Assembly (NCBI RefSeq): GCF_000003815.2
Contig: NC_049994.1
Coordinates: forward strand, 18,643,876-18,707,875
From: Branchiostoma floridae
Taxonomy: Eukaryota; Chordata; Leptocardii; Amphioxiformes; Branchiostomatidae
Length of the DNA: 64,000 bases
Direction of reading: 5' to 3'
In this document: piece after piece, positions 1-10,360 of the stretch
Layout: each line of letters begins with the position of its first letter
Position numbering within the stretch: position 1 is the first letter of the stretch
Notes under the pieces: generated by a model
Told to the model about the DNA's origin: nothing
Databases searched by the model: none
Seen by the model: only the letters and a program-made list of their open reading frames with translations
Translations under genes and position numbers: made by a program

Positions 1-551
1 TCCAATCATTAACCACTTAAAAGAATCATGGCACTTTTGCAGTAATTATGCAAATTAGAAACTTATTTGCATAATTGGTATCAGTTAATGCCTTTATGCT
101 ACATAATGTATTTGAGTTAGAATTTGATAGAATATGGAGATCTCATTTAATTTGAGTCAAATCCATATGGAGATATTTGTAGAATTCTTTTTTTTTCCAT
201 CAGAATGATATACCCCGAGTCAGTGCTCAATTGTCCTTGCAAATCATATCATATCATATCACATCATCGGATAGGAGGCAGTTTGCCTGTGAAATCCGCT
301 TCTAACGATTACAATTAAAAACTAGTTTCCGTTTTATTTAACAATTAACAATTAAAAACGTGTCGATTTATTCAACAATTAACAATTAAAAGCTAGAATC
401 TAGAGTTTGTGAAAAGAGACTGTAATAACAATATAGAGTTCATGTTGGGCTAGGCGTATCTGCGACTTTTAACTTCTATGAAAAATGCAGTTTTGTGTGT
501 GTGTGTATGTGTGTATGTGTGTATGTGTGTATGTGTGTATGTGTGTTTGTG

Positions 552-586
<35 letters not shown>

Positions 587-870
587 GTGTTATATGTGTG
601 TGTGTGTGTGCGTGCGCGTGCGCATCTGTGTCTGTTTCTGGATATGTGTGGTCAGCATAATTTCAATGGACAATGATGATATTATTCGTTAACGTCTGCA
701 ATTGCTGTGACTGTCGCACAAGAATATCGGCATCGTTACGCGATGACTTTGGTGGCTTAATGTCACCAGTACTAGGAATATAATAAGTGGCCTTTTTACT
801 ATCATGGTAAGCTGTTTTGAGTGGAACAATTGTGGTTTGACCAGCTCTGTTTTCTGTCCTCCCCGGGCAG
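1..870. other. upstream noncoding sequence
   Basis: No coding exon is recognised before the first receptor exon at 871. There is a short ATCAT-type run near 241-265 and three tandem copies of an AACAATTAACAATTAAAA-like unit between about 300 and 395. The exon(s) with the signal peptide and start codon of the receptor gene must lie here unrecognised or, more likely, left of the window. Confidence 0.6.
495..630. repeat. (GT)n microsatellite
   Basis: An almost uninterrupted GT run with occasional A and TT variants. Open frames across it encode only Cys-Val runs and are artefacts of the repeat. Confidence 0.95.
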
Positions 871-3800
871 TGACACCTTCGACAACATCACCCACGACTG
901 TCGTGCCCAGCACCGAACCCACGACTGTCGTGCCCAGCACCGAACCCACGACTGTCATGCCCAGCACCGAACCCACGACTGTCGTGCCCAGCACCGAACC
1001 CACGACTGTCGTGCCCAGCATCAAACCCACGACTGTCCTGTCCAGCACCGAACCCACGACTGTCGTGCACAGCACCAAACCCACGACTGTCGTGCCCAGC
1101 ACCGAACCCACGACTGTCGTGCCCAGCACCAAACCCACGACTGTCGTGCCCAGCACCGAACCCACGACTGTCGTGCCCAGCACCGAACCCACGACTGTTG
1201 TATCCAGCACCAAACCCATGACTGTCGTGCCCAGCACTGAATCCGCAACTGTCGGGCCCAGTACCGAACCCACGACACCGGCCACCACACATTTTACTGG
1301 TAATCGCTGGAATCAATTATCACACATTGCTCTACCTTGTAATTAGAAAAACTTTTTTTACAGTTCAAAGATAGAATTATTCATATAAGCCAGAGAGATC
1401 AACATTAATGTACTGGCTAACTTTCAGGTTACTTAGATTACAAGAAATGAGTCAGAGAAAATATTTGTTGAAATGTCCGTTAGTGAGCATGACATGACAT
1501 GCTGCTTATACATGTATTTGTTCATGGAGTACAATGTTGTTTCAGAGTAAGTTTCTCCATATCAAGGGGAAACCATTACTCTAGAGTAGGTACATTGGTG
1601 GTAGAATTTGCGCTTGTAAACTGGCTTGATTAGAACATGTTTATTTGCAGGCTGTCCTCCTGGCTACTCTGCCCATGGGGGTTCGTGCTTCAAGGCGTAC
1701 AACCAAGGCAAAACCTACAACCAGGCCAGGAAGGTGTGTGCAGCGAACAGGGGGCTTCTGGCCATGCCGAAGGACGAAGACGCGGACGACTTCTTGAGGG
1801 ACCTGAAGGACACCGTGGATCCCAACTCCCCTTTCTGGTTTGGCATGAGCGATCAGAGTGGCGAGGGAAGGTGGGTGTGGGAAGATGGGACTCCGTACAA
1901 CACAGCCGCGAACTGGCCGAATGGGGGGTGGCAGCCGGGGGAACCCAACAATGAAGGGGAAGGAGAAGTCTGCGCCAACCACTTCCGTTCCGGCTGGAAC
2001 GACGCGCCCTGCTCGACTCCACACAACTTCATCTGTCAGCTGAATGATGGTGTGTCACGTGCTATGTTTAATAAGGCCTAGGGAAAAAATTTGTTTGGCA
2101 TTGGAAATATAAGTGTCCTCATGCTAGAAGAAAGGGTATGCCCCCCAGTAAGGGGCGGTATAACCCCAACGGTGCTGTAATACACCGTATGACTCTACAT
2201 CTACTTCCTCATGAATTTCAGTTTTACTTCAGTTTTAAGATATTCTCACCCCTTGATCATTGTAGGACTAACACAATATTTCTCCCACAGCAATCGACTG
2301 CCCCCTGGGGTACCACCAGTGCGGACACGGAAATGCCTGCATCCTGGCGTGGCAGCGGTGCGACGGGCGGACGGACTGTACAGACGGGAGTGACGAGGAA
2401 AATTGTGGTAAGTTAAAATGGTATTAGATCCGCACATGTACGCAAATGGTTATTTTCTGCAAGAAATCAAATTCAAAGGACCCGATGTTCATCATTTCCT
2501 TCCTGCTCTCGTTTGTTTTGAATCTTTCACCTCTCTCTAGTGGTTTTTAGAACTGTTCTGTCGTGGTAATTAAAACTGAAAAAAATTAAGAGCAGAAATA
2601 AAATAAAACATCAGAATGGTAAGAAAAAGTTGCTGTGGTAAAGTTAACTTGGTCCTTAGATCAACACATGTACTTAAAATGGTTATTTTCTGCGAGAAAT
2701 CCTATTCAAAGGACCCGATGTTCTAATCTCCAAGCAGATCCTACGGTGCCATAATATAGTATCAAAGCTGGCCAGGGAGTATAGCCGGCTAAGGAGGTCA
2801 AACCGGCCAAGAAGTTATGCTATGAATTACGCACAGTTGATCTGGTTGGAGATTACCGATGTTCATCATTTCCTTCCTGCTCTCGTTTGTTTTGTAACTT
2901 TTAACCTCTAGTGGCTTTTAGAATTGTTCTGTGGTTATTAAAATTGAAAAAAATTAAGAGTAGCTATCTAAAATAAAACATCAAAATGGTAAGAGATAGT
3001 TGCTGCAGGCAATGGTCAGTCGGTTTTGTGGGAACAATTCGTTCAATAAAAGATTATTTTTCTTGCACATTTTCTATAAGGATATCTTTGCATGTTTGGT
3101 AGATTTCCAAATCAATGATTACTTCCGTATTGTTACAAGTGCCCCCTGTTAATACTTATAATATTGGTATGTAGATGTTCAAAGCGATTTATTTTCTTTA
3201 TTGTTATAATTTTCAGTGTGCCTGCCAACTCCTGTGGATCTGAACCTCGGCGGCAGACTTGCGATGCTGCCGAATCAGCTGGAACAGACGACGTTTGAGG
3301 AGATACAGAATTCCTCTGTCGTGGAGCTGCTCGACAGTTCGACCAGCAACGCAGAGAACCAACATCCTGAGTTCCGGGAATTCGTATCTACGGTCATCTT
3401 CCCGCGATGTCTTGTCTCCGAAGAGAACAACACATCCTGCACTTTGTCTCCACATGGAGACAACACGGCCTCGTGCATGTGAGTAGCATGAAGCGTGTCA
3501 CTGGAAATTGGGGAAATGATTTTGATTCATCAATTTCAATTCATTCATTGATTCTTCTAAGTTGAATAGTTTCATACTCAAGATTGCAATGAAAATGCTT
3601 GCGCTGAATTGCATTGTATTTGTTTTTTTTTATCTATCTTAGATTTCTGTTATTGCTAGGGGTGGTGACAAGCCTCACAATTTCAGGGTGTTTCTGAACC
3701 TGCCTGTTTTGTAGTAATTGTTGGGGGTGGTGACAAGCCTCACAATGTAAGGGTGTCTCTGTTTTGTAGGACACAACTGCTGCCGTGCCGCTCGTGGTGT

Positions 3801-6800
3801 GAGGAAGTTCTCCACAAGGCTGATGACCGGACGAAGAACCGGTTCCCTACCTGTGACCTGTTTCCGTCACCACCACACGCCTGTTGGAACCCGGAGCCAG
3901 ACAAGAAGTACAACCAAAGTAAGGACTCACTGACATTGTTCGATATTGTCACTCAGTCCCTCAGATTTTACCATTTCCTGTATGATCACTTCGCAGAGCA
4001 GAAAGGAACTTTCACTTCACGACACACATTCAGGAATGCATCACTTTGAACATTTTTACAATCTATATATGTCCATTCACAGTTTGCTACTATGGCAACG
4101 GTATGAACTACCGCGGTACATGGAATGAAACTTCATCCGGGGCAGATTGTGTGGAGTGGTCCGCTGCGCAGGCTGGTTTCTACCCGACCAAGTACCCCTG
4201 GGCTAACCTGGAGAACAACTACTGCCGCAACCCGACTGGACTCGGGCAGCCATTTTGCATGACGGAAGATGGCAGCCAGGAGGACTGTGACGTCATTCAG
4301 TGCAGTAAGTTGGCTTGTCAAGATAGGAGACATCCTCTGAACCTTGTCAAGTTTCTTAGGCCTCCCCAATTCATTTCCTTGCTTGTCAGACTTGACTTTA
4401 AAACTTAAAAAGACGTTAAAACTTAAAGGCCTTTGAAGAAATTTAAAATCAGGCAACATTTAACCGAAAAATTGTGTACGATAGCCACAGACTTACCTCT
4501 CAGAGTCTTTTCCATACTTTTGGTTCCGTTTTTTTAAAATCGAGAAGTAATGTATTTAATATACTATTGCCTTTTCTGATGTATTACTATCACCCACAGA
4601 GCTCTTTCTCTGCGAGGACCTGGGTCCTCCAAACTACGGCCACAGAACCCCTCTCAAAAGGCACTACAACGTGGGGGATAGGGTCGCGTACACCTGCAAC
4701 GTGGGGTACTCACTAAAGCCCGGGGCTCCCACCGACGTGAGGTGCACTGATGGAGGCCTCTGGCAGTATGACAAGCCCAGCTGCTCAGGTAATTGTTGTA
4801 GATTTTTTGGTTGCATAGAATAGAAATTTAATGAATATAATATGGATAGTATCAGAAAACTGGTAACGGTAACAAAAAAACTTGTGTCTTGTTGTAAAAC
4901 AAAATATGGGTATACATGTGGATCATGATCATTCTGAAATTCTATCAGAAAACTGGTGAAAAATTAACTTGTAGTCTTGTTGTAAAACAAAATATGGGTA
5001 TAGATCATGATCATTCTGAAATTCTACAGTACCTTCCGTGGGTATAAGTTATCCTAACGATGGGCATGTACTTTTTCCTTCCTTAGTGGATTTCAAGGGT
5101 AGGCTGGAAAAGGAGATACTCGATGTGTACAACGCAAACCAGGCGCCTGGGGCTGAGACTGAACCTGACAGTAAGACTGAGACTGAAACTGACACTATGA
5201 CTGAAACTGACTCTAAGACTGACGCTATGACTGAAACTGAGACTGAGACTGCAACTGAATCTAAAAATGACACTTTGACTGAAACCGAGACCGAGACTGA
5301 ATCTAAAAATGACACTATGACTGAAACTGCAAAGCTCTCTCGGTCCGTCATCCGCTTCAATGGCTCTGTCGAACAGATCGTCGACTTGGTAAGTTTTAGC
5401 ACCCGTAACACACTTGAAATCTTTGTTGGTCTACAGCAAATAGATGACCCCAGGATGTAACAAAACGCAACTAATCACTGCGATGACTTTTATTACAGGA
5501 CGAGAAGAAGGAGCTGCTGATTACCTCTGTTGCCATCAACTTCGTAAGTTGACACAATTATGTAAACTACAGGCACTTCAGAAAATATTCCATTTATGTC
5601 GTTTTCTCATTAAAAGGTTTAAGGGCTATTCTATTCTTACACATCTGAAGATATATTTGTTTTGTTTCAGACCTGGCAGGACAGCCGGCTGAAGTGGGAG
5701 CCAGAGTACTACGGGAACACTAGGAATCTCACCTTGCCGGGCAGCAGCATCTGGACCCCGGCATTTACTCTGAAGAAGAAGTATGTAATCTCTTCTTAAA
5801 TGTTACCATGGCATCTAAATTGTCAATTGACATAAGCGGTAATCTTTTTATGTGAGTTCATCTGTGATTGTAAACGTTATGAAAGAAATTTTATACTTTA
5901 AGACCATGCACAGAAACAGAGCGTTTACCAACATGCTTTCGACCAGTCATCTGGTCCTTCTCTAGTTGCCAAGCACCTTTGACCCTTTGTTGACGTCACA
6001 CTTCCGGTCTGGATGTGTGACATAGGCTTTGGGTCATTTCACCATGATAAGGACTAGAGGACTGGTAAACGTTTCGTGTACGGTCTTAAAGTATTAAATT
6101 TCTTTCATTATCATTAATCTTGTTGTGTCAAATATTACACAAATTTGTCGCCGCCCAATATAATAACATGGACAGTATTTGTGAAGATTCTGGAAACAAT
6201 TCTTTCAATAGTTCCATCATGCTGGTAGATTAACTTGAAAGTTCATCTGTGTTCGTGGAAGTCCTTCTTAATAAAGTTAAACTGCAATTTCCAACACAAA
6301 AACATGACTTACCCAAATTTGTCAATTCCAAGACTAGAGTTGATCAGTTGAAAATTTGGGTAAGTCCCATTTTTGTTTTGGAAATTGCTGTTTAACTTTA
6401 TTAAGAATGCTGGTAGATTGTAGACAAATAATGGGCCTTTGAAGGCAGATCCCAAAAGAGATTCAGTCATGAATAAAATTAACAACCCAATTCGGGTAAC
6501 AGAGGTACTGAATTGCTCTACGAGTAGCATATTTTTTCCGACATGCAAAAAATTTATTTTACTAGGTAACAGAATCTTTCAACTCTTCTCATGCCAGATA
6601 TTGTATGATTCTATCTTCAGTGCAACACAACAAATTGAGCAGTTCAAATACCTAAATGCATCTTTCCATCCGTCTTAGGTACGAAGAAACAGTCTGTGGT
6701 TGTTGAAAAAAATCCATAATGACTAGTCAAAGAAAAATGACGACACTTTGTTGACTTCTCCACAGTGCTGACCCTTTGTACCGAGGCCTGCCAAAGGACG

Positions 6801-8813
6801 TACCGATCGTGATCAGCACTGATGGTACGGTAACATGGAGGGTGGAGACTCTGACCAGCACCATCTGTGATGCAAACCCGTTCTTCTTCCCTGCCGACAC
6901 CATGGAATGCCACATCTGTTTCTCTGTGTCCCCTGCAATTGAAAAAACCATCGGTAAGTTTTGCAGATATCTAATGTAATGAGATAAAGTGAATCAGTGT
7001 AGTATTAGTTCAACAGAGAACTCTTGGCTTATTTTAGATTATTAATATTGCGGAATGCTGAAATGGTGCGTGTACAGAAAGGATATCTATGCATGTTATC
7101 TGCTTTTTTATTTCTTAACCTCAAATAGTTTAACACGAGTGTAGCACGAAATCCAAGACTTAAGTATATGTGAATACCTTAAAGTAAAAGGTAAAGATCA
7201 ATGTTGAAAAAACGGCATCTTTACAAATGCTTTAAGTAAGCGTAAAGCAGAGTAAGGCGCGTTGATGAAGCCAGACATATATATTAAACGCATTGCGGTC
7301 ATCAGAGTCGAAGGGTGTTCATTAGTCTTTTTTTTCTTATGTGTCTTTCTCATAGAATAAAAAGAAAAAAAATGAATTCTTAGACTATGTGGTTAAAATC
7401 ATTTGTTGGACACAGAATGCGGAGGGGGGAGTTCCTGTGACGTCTGGTCTCCCCCACAAGACGAAGGCGAATGGATTCGGAAGGACAAGATCTTCGCTAA
7501 AGGCGGCAAGGAGTCGTGCTTCGCTGTTTATCTGCAAAGGGTCCCGCTGTTCCACATCGCCACTACTGTTACCCCCTGTGCCATCCTGGTGGTGCTGATG
7601 ATCATCACCTTCATCATGCCCATAGACAAGGGAGACCGGATCTCCTTCGGAGTGACCATCCAGCTCTCCATGGTCGTGTCTCTCGTGTTTGTCACGGACG
7701 TACTTCCTGTGAAAGGAGCGCTGCCATATTTCGGTGAGGACAAAAAAGTTTCCCTGTTCTTCTTTTGTCCACTGGTCCTTACCTCACTCAAACCATTTAA
7801 ACACAAAATAGCCTTTGTTTAGATTCATTTAGTATTCTGGAAACTAGAAAATTAGGCTCTTGAATCACAACTGGAATTTACCTGGCCAATCTTTCGGTAA
7901 CTCCTCAGCTACCTTTCTGAGTATCTGGGAAGAGTAAGGGACATGCTACTTAAGATGTGATTCAAGAACCCCATTTTCCAATGACCAATCCCATAAAGAT
8001 GTCACGGAACATTCCGGTAACTGTTTCCCACGGATGATGTTACAGCCTCTCTGATCGTCGTGTGCATGGCGCTGATGGGACTTTTCCTCCTCTTCACCTT
8101 GTACATCATCAGCATCCACGACAAGGAGGGCAGTCTGTCTCCGATGGCGAAGACTTTCTTTCTCTACTACATGGCAAAGTACGTACTACTTAAAACAATA
8201 TTTTGGGGTCACTCATAATACACATACCAAGCCCTCCACATCACGGCTTGTTTTCTTGGTTGCCTAGATTTGTTTACAGGAGGTTGCTTTGAGTTATAAA
8301 TTGCTTTTATTTTGTGCTCAGAACGAAGTAACCATCCTTCGGGGCAGTTAAACTTCTTTTGGATGCAATGCAATGCAATTGGCAGGTTTAATTCATATTT
8401 TATCGGCTAATACTTTTTGTTGATGTTTGTTCAGGTTCCTGCTGCTCGGAGACCTCACAGAGAAGGAGGCTGCGAGCGGGGATGGAGAGGCTGGCCTGAC
8501 CGGCGGGAAGCTGGCCTGGCCTGAGCGGGCCAACCGCGTGGTCCCTGCCGATGACGTGGTGGTGACCGACGTGGAGACCCCTGTTGCTGTCCCCGAGACA
8601 ACCCGCCAGCCCACCCGCCTGGAGGCAGCCCTGGAGGAACAGACCTCCTGCCTGCGTAATCTGATCCGCATGGCTGAGGAGCAGGTGATGAAGAACGAGC
8701 CGGAGGTATCCGATTACACCCTGCTGACCCAGGTGCTCGACAGACTGTGCCTTGTCCTGTACGTCATCAGCCTTGCCGTGGCCGTGCCCATGACCATGTA
8801 TCTGGGCAAGTAA
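871..8813 (+). CDS. chimeric Cys-loop ion channel with lectin, LDLa, Frizzled, Kringle and Sushi ectodomains (5' partial)
   Basis: Exons: 871-1299, 1651-2049, 2291-2407, 3217-3478, 3770-3918, 4083-4304, 4600-4788, 5087-5388, 5499-5543, 5671-5780, 6766-6953, 7416-7733, 8046-8178, 8435-8813; every junction is GT-AG and in phase, giving about 1,080 residues plus a missing N-terminus. In order: PTTVVPSTE repeats; a C-type lectin domain with EPN and WND motifs; an LDLa module (six Cys, DGSDE); a Frizzled-like CRD ([10 protein letters not shown]) over two exons; a six-Cys Kringle; a four-Cys Sushi domain; then a channel subunit with its N-terminal helix, an acidic Thr/Glu repeat, a WEPEYYG loop, a Cys-loop (Cys-x13-Cys containing FFFPAD), M1-M4 and a roughly 100-residue M3-M4 loop. 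M2 starts GDRISFG and has Asp at -1', Leu at 9' and Asp at 20', which resembles cation channels. No vicinal Cys pair is present in loop C and no Trp at the usual loop-B site, so acetylcholine binding is doubtful. The product should be a plasma-membrane receptor. Confidence 0.88.
873..1285 (+). repeat. coding 27-bp VNTR, nine-residue mucin-like unit
   Basis: About 13-14 tandem copies of a 27-bp unit encode PTTVVPSTE and close variants within receptor exon 871-1299. The unit length is a multiple of three, so copy number can change without breaking the frame. Thr, Ser and Pro richness suggests an O-glycosylated stalk. Antisense and other-frame ORFs here are shadows. Confidence 0.9.
2415..2965. 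repeat. direct duplication inside receptor intron
   Basis: About 150 bp from near 2417 (containing GGACCCGATGTTC and later AAAAAATTAAGAGCAG-like sequence) recurs from about 2650. The second copy is split by the small element at 2724-2855. The first copy therefore serves as the empty site. Confidence 0.8.
2724..2855. mobile_element. 132-bp fold-back MITE, 9-bp target duplication
   Basis: The ends are TAATCTCCAAGCAGATC and its near-perfect inverse. CCGATGTTC flanks both sides (2715-2723 and 2856-2864) and occurs once in the uninterrupted upstream copy. A 9-bp duplication is typical of Mutator-like elements, but no transposase is present. Confidence 0.85.
3656..3769 (+). repeat. duplicated splice-acceptor region before receptor exon 5
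   Basis: The tract GGTGGTGACAAGCCTCACAA through TTTTGTAG occurs twice in tandem, the second copy ending at the acceptor used at 3770. It is a two-copy, intron-side example of the exon-edge duplication seen in other genes here. Confidence 0.75.
5130..5330 (+). repeat. coding Thr/Glu/Asp repeat between channel helix and first beta strand
   Basis: An ACTGA-based microsatellite-like tract encodes ETETDT, TETDSK and TESKND units. It lies inside exon 5087-5388, between the helix [11 protein letters not shown] and the strand [16 protein letters not shown], so it would form a long acidic insert at the top of the channel domain. I know of no such insert in standard nicotinic subunits. Confidence 0.85.
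5879..6110. mobile_element. fold-back element in receptor intron
   Basis: GAAAGAAATTTTATACTTTA near the left end is matched by an inverted copy at about 6083-6109. The interior contains a CATGATAAGGACTAGAGGAC tract. It has no coding capacity. Confidence 0.65.
6271..6405. repeat. inverted repeat with arms of about 50 bp
   Basis: The arm starting TAAAGTTAAACTGCAATTTC is followed 40-odd bases later by its imperfect inverse ending GGAAATTGCTGTTTAACTTT. It could form a stem-loop in the pre-mRNA of the receptor intron. It is probably a small fold-back transposon. Confidence 0.8.
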
Positions 8814-8817
8814 AGGG

Positions 8818-10360
8818 AGTGTTCCAGTTTTCTCAGCATAGTCTGAGCATAGGGGCCCCTATGCCGTAATTTTGACCCCCTATGCTGAGATTTGAACCCC
8901 CTATGCTGCGATTTTGACCCCCCCCATGCTGTCATTTGGACCCCTATACTGTGATTTGGACCGCCTTTGCTTTGATTTAGACCCAAATGCTGTGATTTTG
9001 CCCCCACATGCTTTGATTTGGACACCCTATGCTGTGATTTGGATCCTTATGTTGTGATTTGGACCTCTATGCTGCCATTTTCCCCCATATGCTATGATTT
9101 GGACCCCCGATGCTGCCATTTGCCCCATAGGCTATGACTTGGACCCCCTATGCTGCCATTTGGACCCCTATGCTGCCATTTGGACCCCCTATGCTGCCAT
9201 TTGGACCCCTATGCTGCCATTTGGACCCCCTATGCTGCCATATGGACCCCCTATGCTGTCATTTGGACCCCCTATGCTGCCATTTGGACCCCCAATGCTG
9301 CCATTTGGACCCCTATGCTGCCATTTTGCCCCCATATCCTATGATTTGGACCCCCAATGCTGCCATTTGGACCCCCTATGCTGCCATTTTGCCCCCATAT
9401 GCTACGATTTGGACCCCCTATGCTGCCATTTGGACCCCCTATGCTGTCATTTGGACCCCCTATGCTGCCATTTGGACCCCCAATGCTGCCATTTGGACCC
9501 CTATGCTGCCATTTTGCCCCCATAGTCTATGACTTGGACCCCCTGTGCTGCCTTTGCTGTGATTTAGACCCAAATGCTGTGATCTGGACCCCTGTGCTGT
9601 GATTTGGACCCTCTATGCTGCGAGTTAGACCCCCATGCTGTACTTTAGACCCCCTAATGCTGTGATTATATATGCCCCCATATCACATGTGCTGTGACTT
9701 GGATCCCCTATGCTGTGATTTACTCTCGTAGCTTTGATTTGGACAACCGATGCTGTTATTTGGACCTCCTATGCTGTAATTTAGGCCCCTCTGCTCTGAT
9801 TTGGACCAGCATGCTGTATTTTTGGCCCATATGCAGTGATTTAGAAACCATGCTCTGATTTTGCCCCCCTCAGTATGCGGTAATTTCCCCCCCCCCCTCC
9901 CTATGCTATGATTTCAGCCCCTATGCTGTGATTTGGACCCCCAGTGCTGTGATTTGGGGCCCCTATGCTGTAATTTAGACCCCTGTGCTGTGATTTTGGC
10001 CTCCTATTCTGGTTTTCGAACCCATATGGGTGTTTCTTTCTGGGGAGAACCCCTGGATCTTTCATAGTTACTTGATCGATGGTTGGCTTTATTTTAAAAG
10101 AAGAATTTAACAGATCTAGAGGGAAAACTTTACAAAATTTGTCCACCCAAATGAAAGAAATAGAGTCTTGTTGATTATGAATTGTAAACAGTTCTGAGAG
10201 GATGTGGCCCCGACTGTGACAATTGTCTTCGGCACTTTGCACGTGGCTTGTGCCGCGCAAAACTTGGCCCCTCCCCCCTCCATATGCTGTAATTTTGCCC
10301 CCTATGATTTCGGCTCTATGCTGTGATTTAGACCCCTATGCTGTGAGAACCCCGGTGTTC
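8818..10360. repeat. minisatellite of about 21 bp (TATGCTGCCATTTGGACCCC), possible element of hAT-like type
   Basis: Dozens of tandem or interrupted copies fill this 1.5-kb stretch just after the receptor stop codon. The most regular part is 9090-9540. The left edge (AGTGTTCCAGTTTTCTCAGC) resembles the termini of the element at 40832-42075, and the inverse of the right edge (GAACACCGGGGTTCTCACAG) looks related, so this may be an element with an expanded subterminal array. No clear target duplication was found. ORFs across it are repeat artefacts. About 200 bp of unique sequence lies near 10020-10260. Confidence 0.8.

Noticed and set aside
689-1316. Minus-strand ORFs of 89-199 codons
   Set aside because: Shadows of the coding 27-bp repeat on the plus strand, which has splice sites and continues into a lectin domain.
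9094-9602. Long Cys/Pro-rich ORFs on both strands
   Set aside because: They come from a roughly 21-bp tandem repeat; no start context, splice logic or domain.
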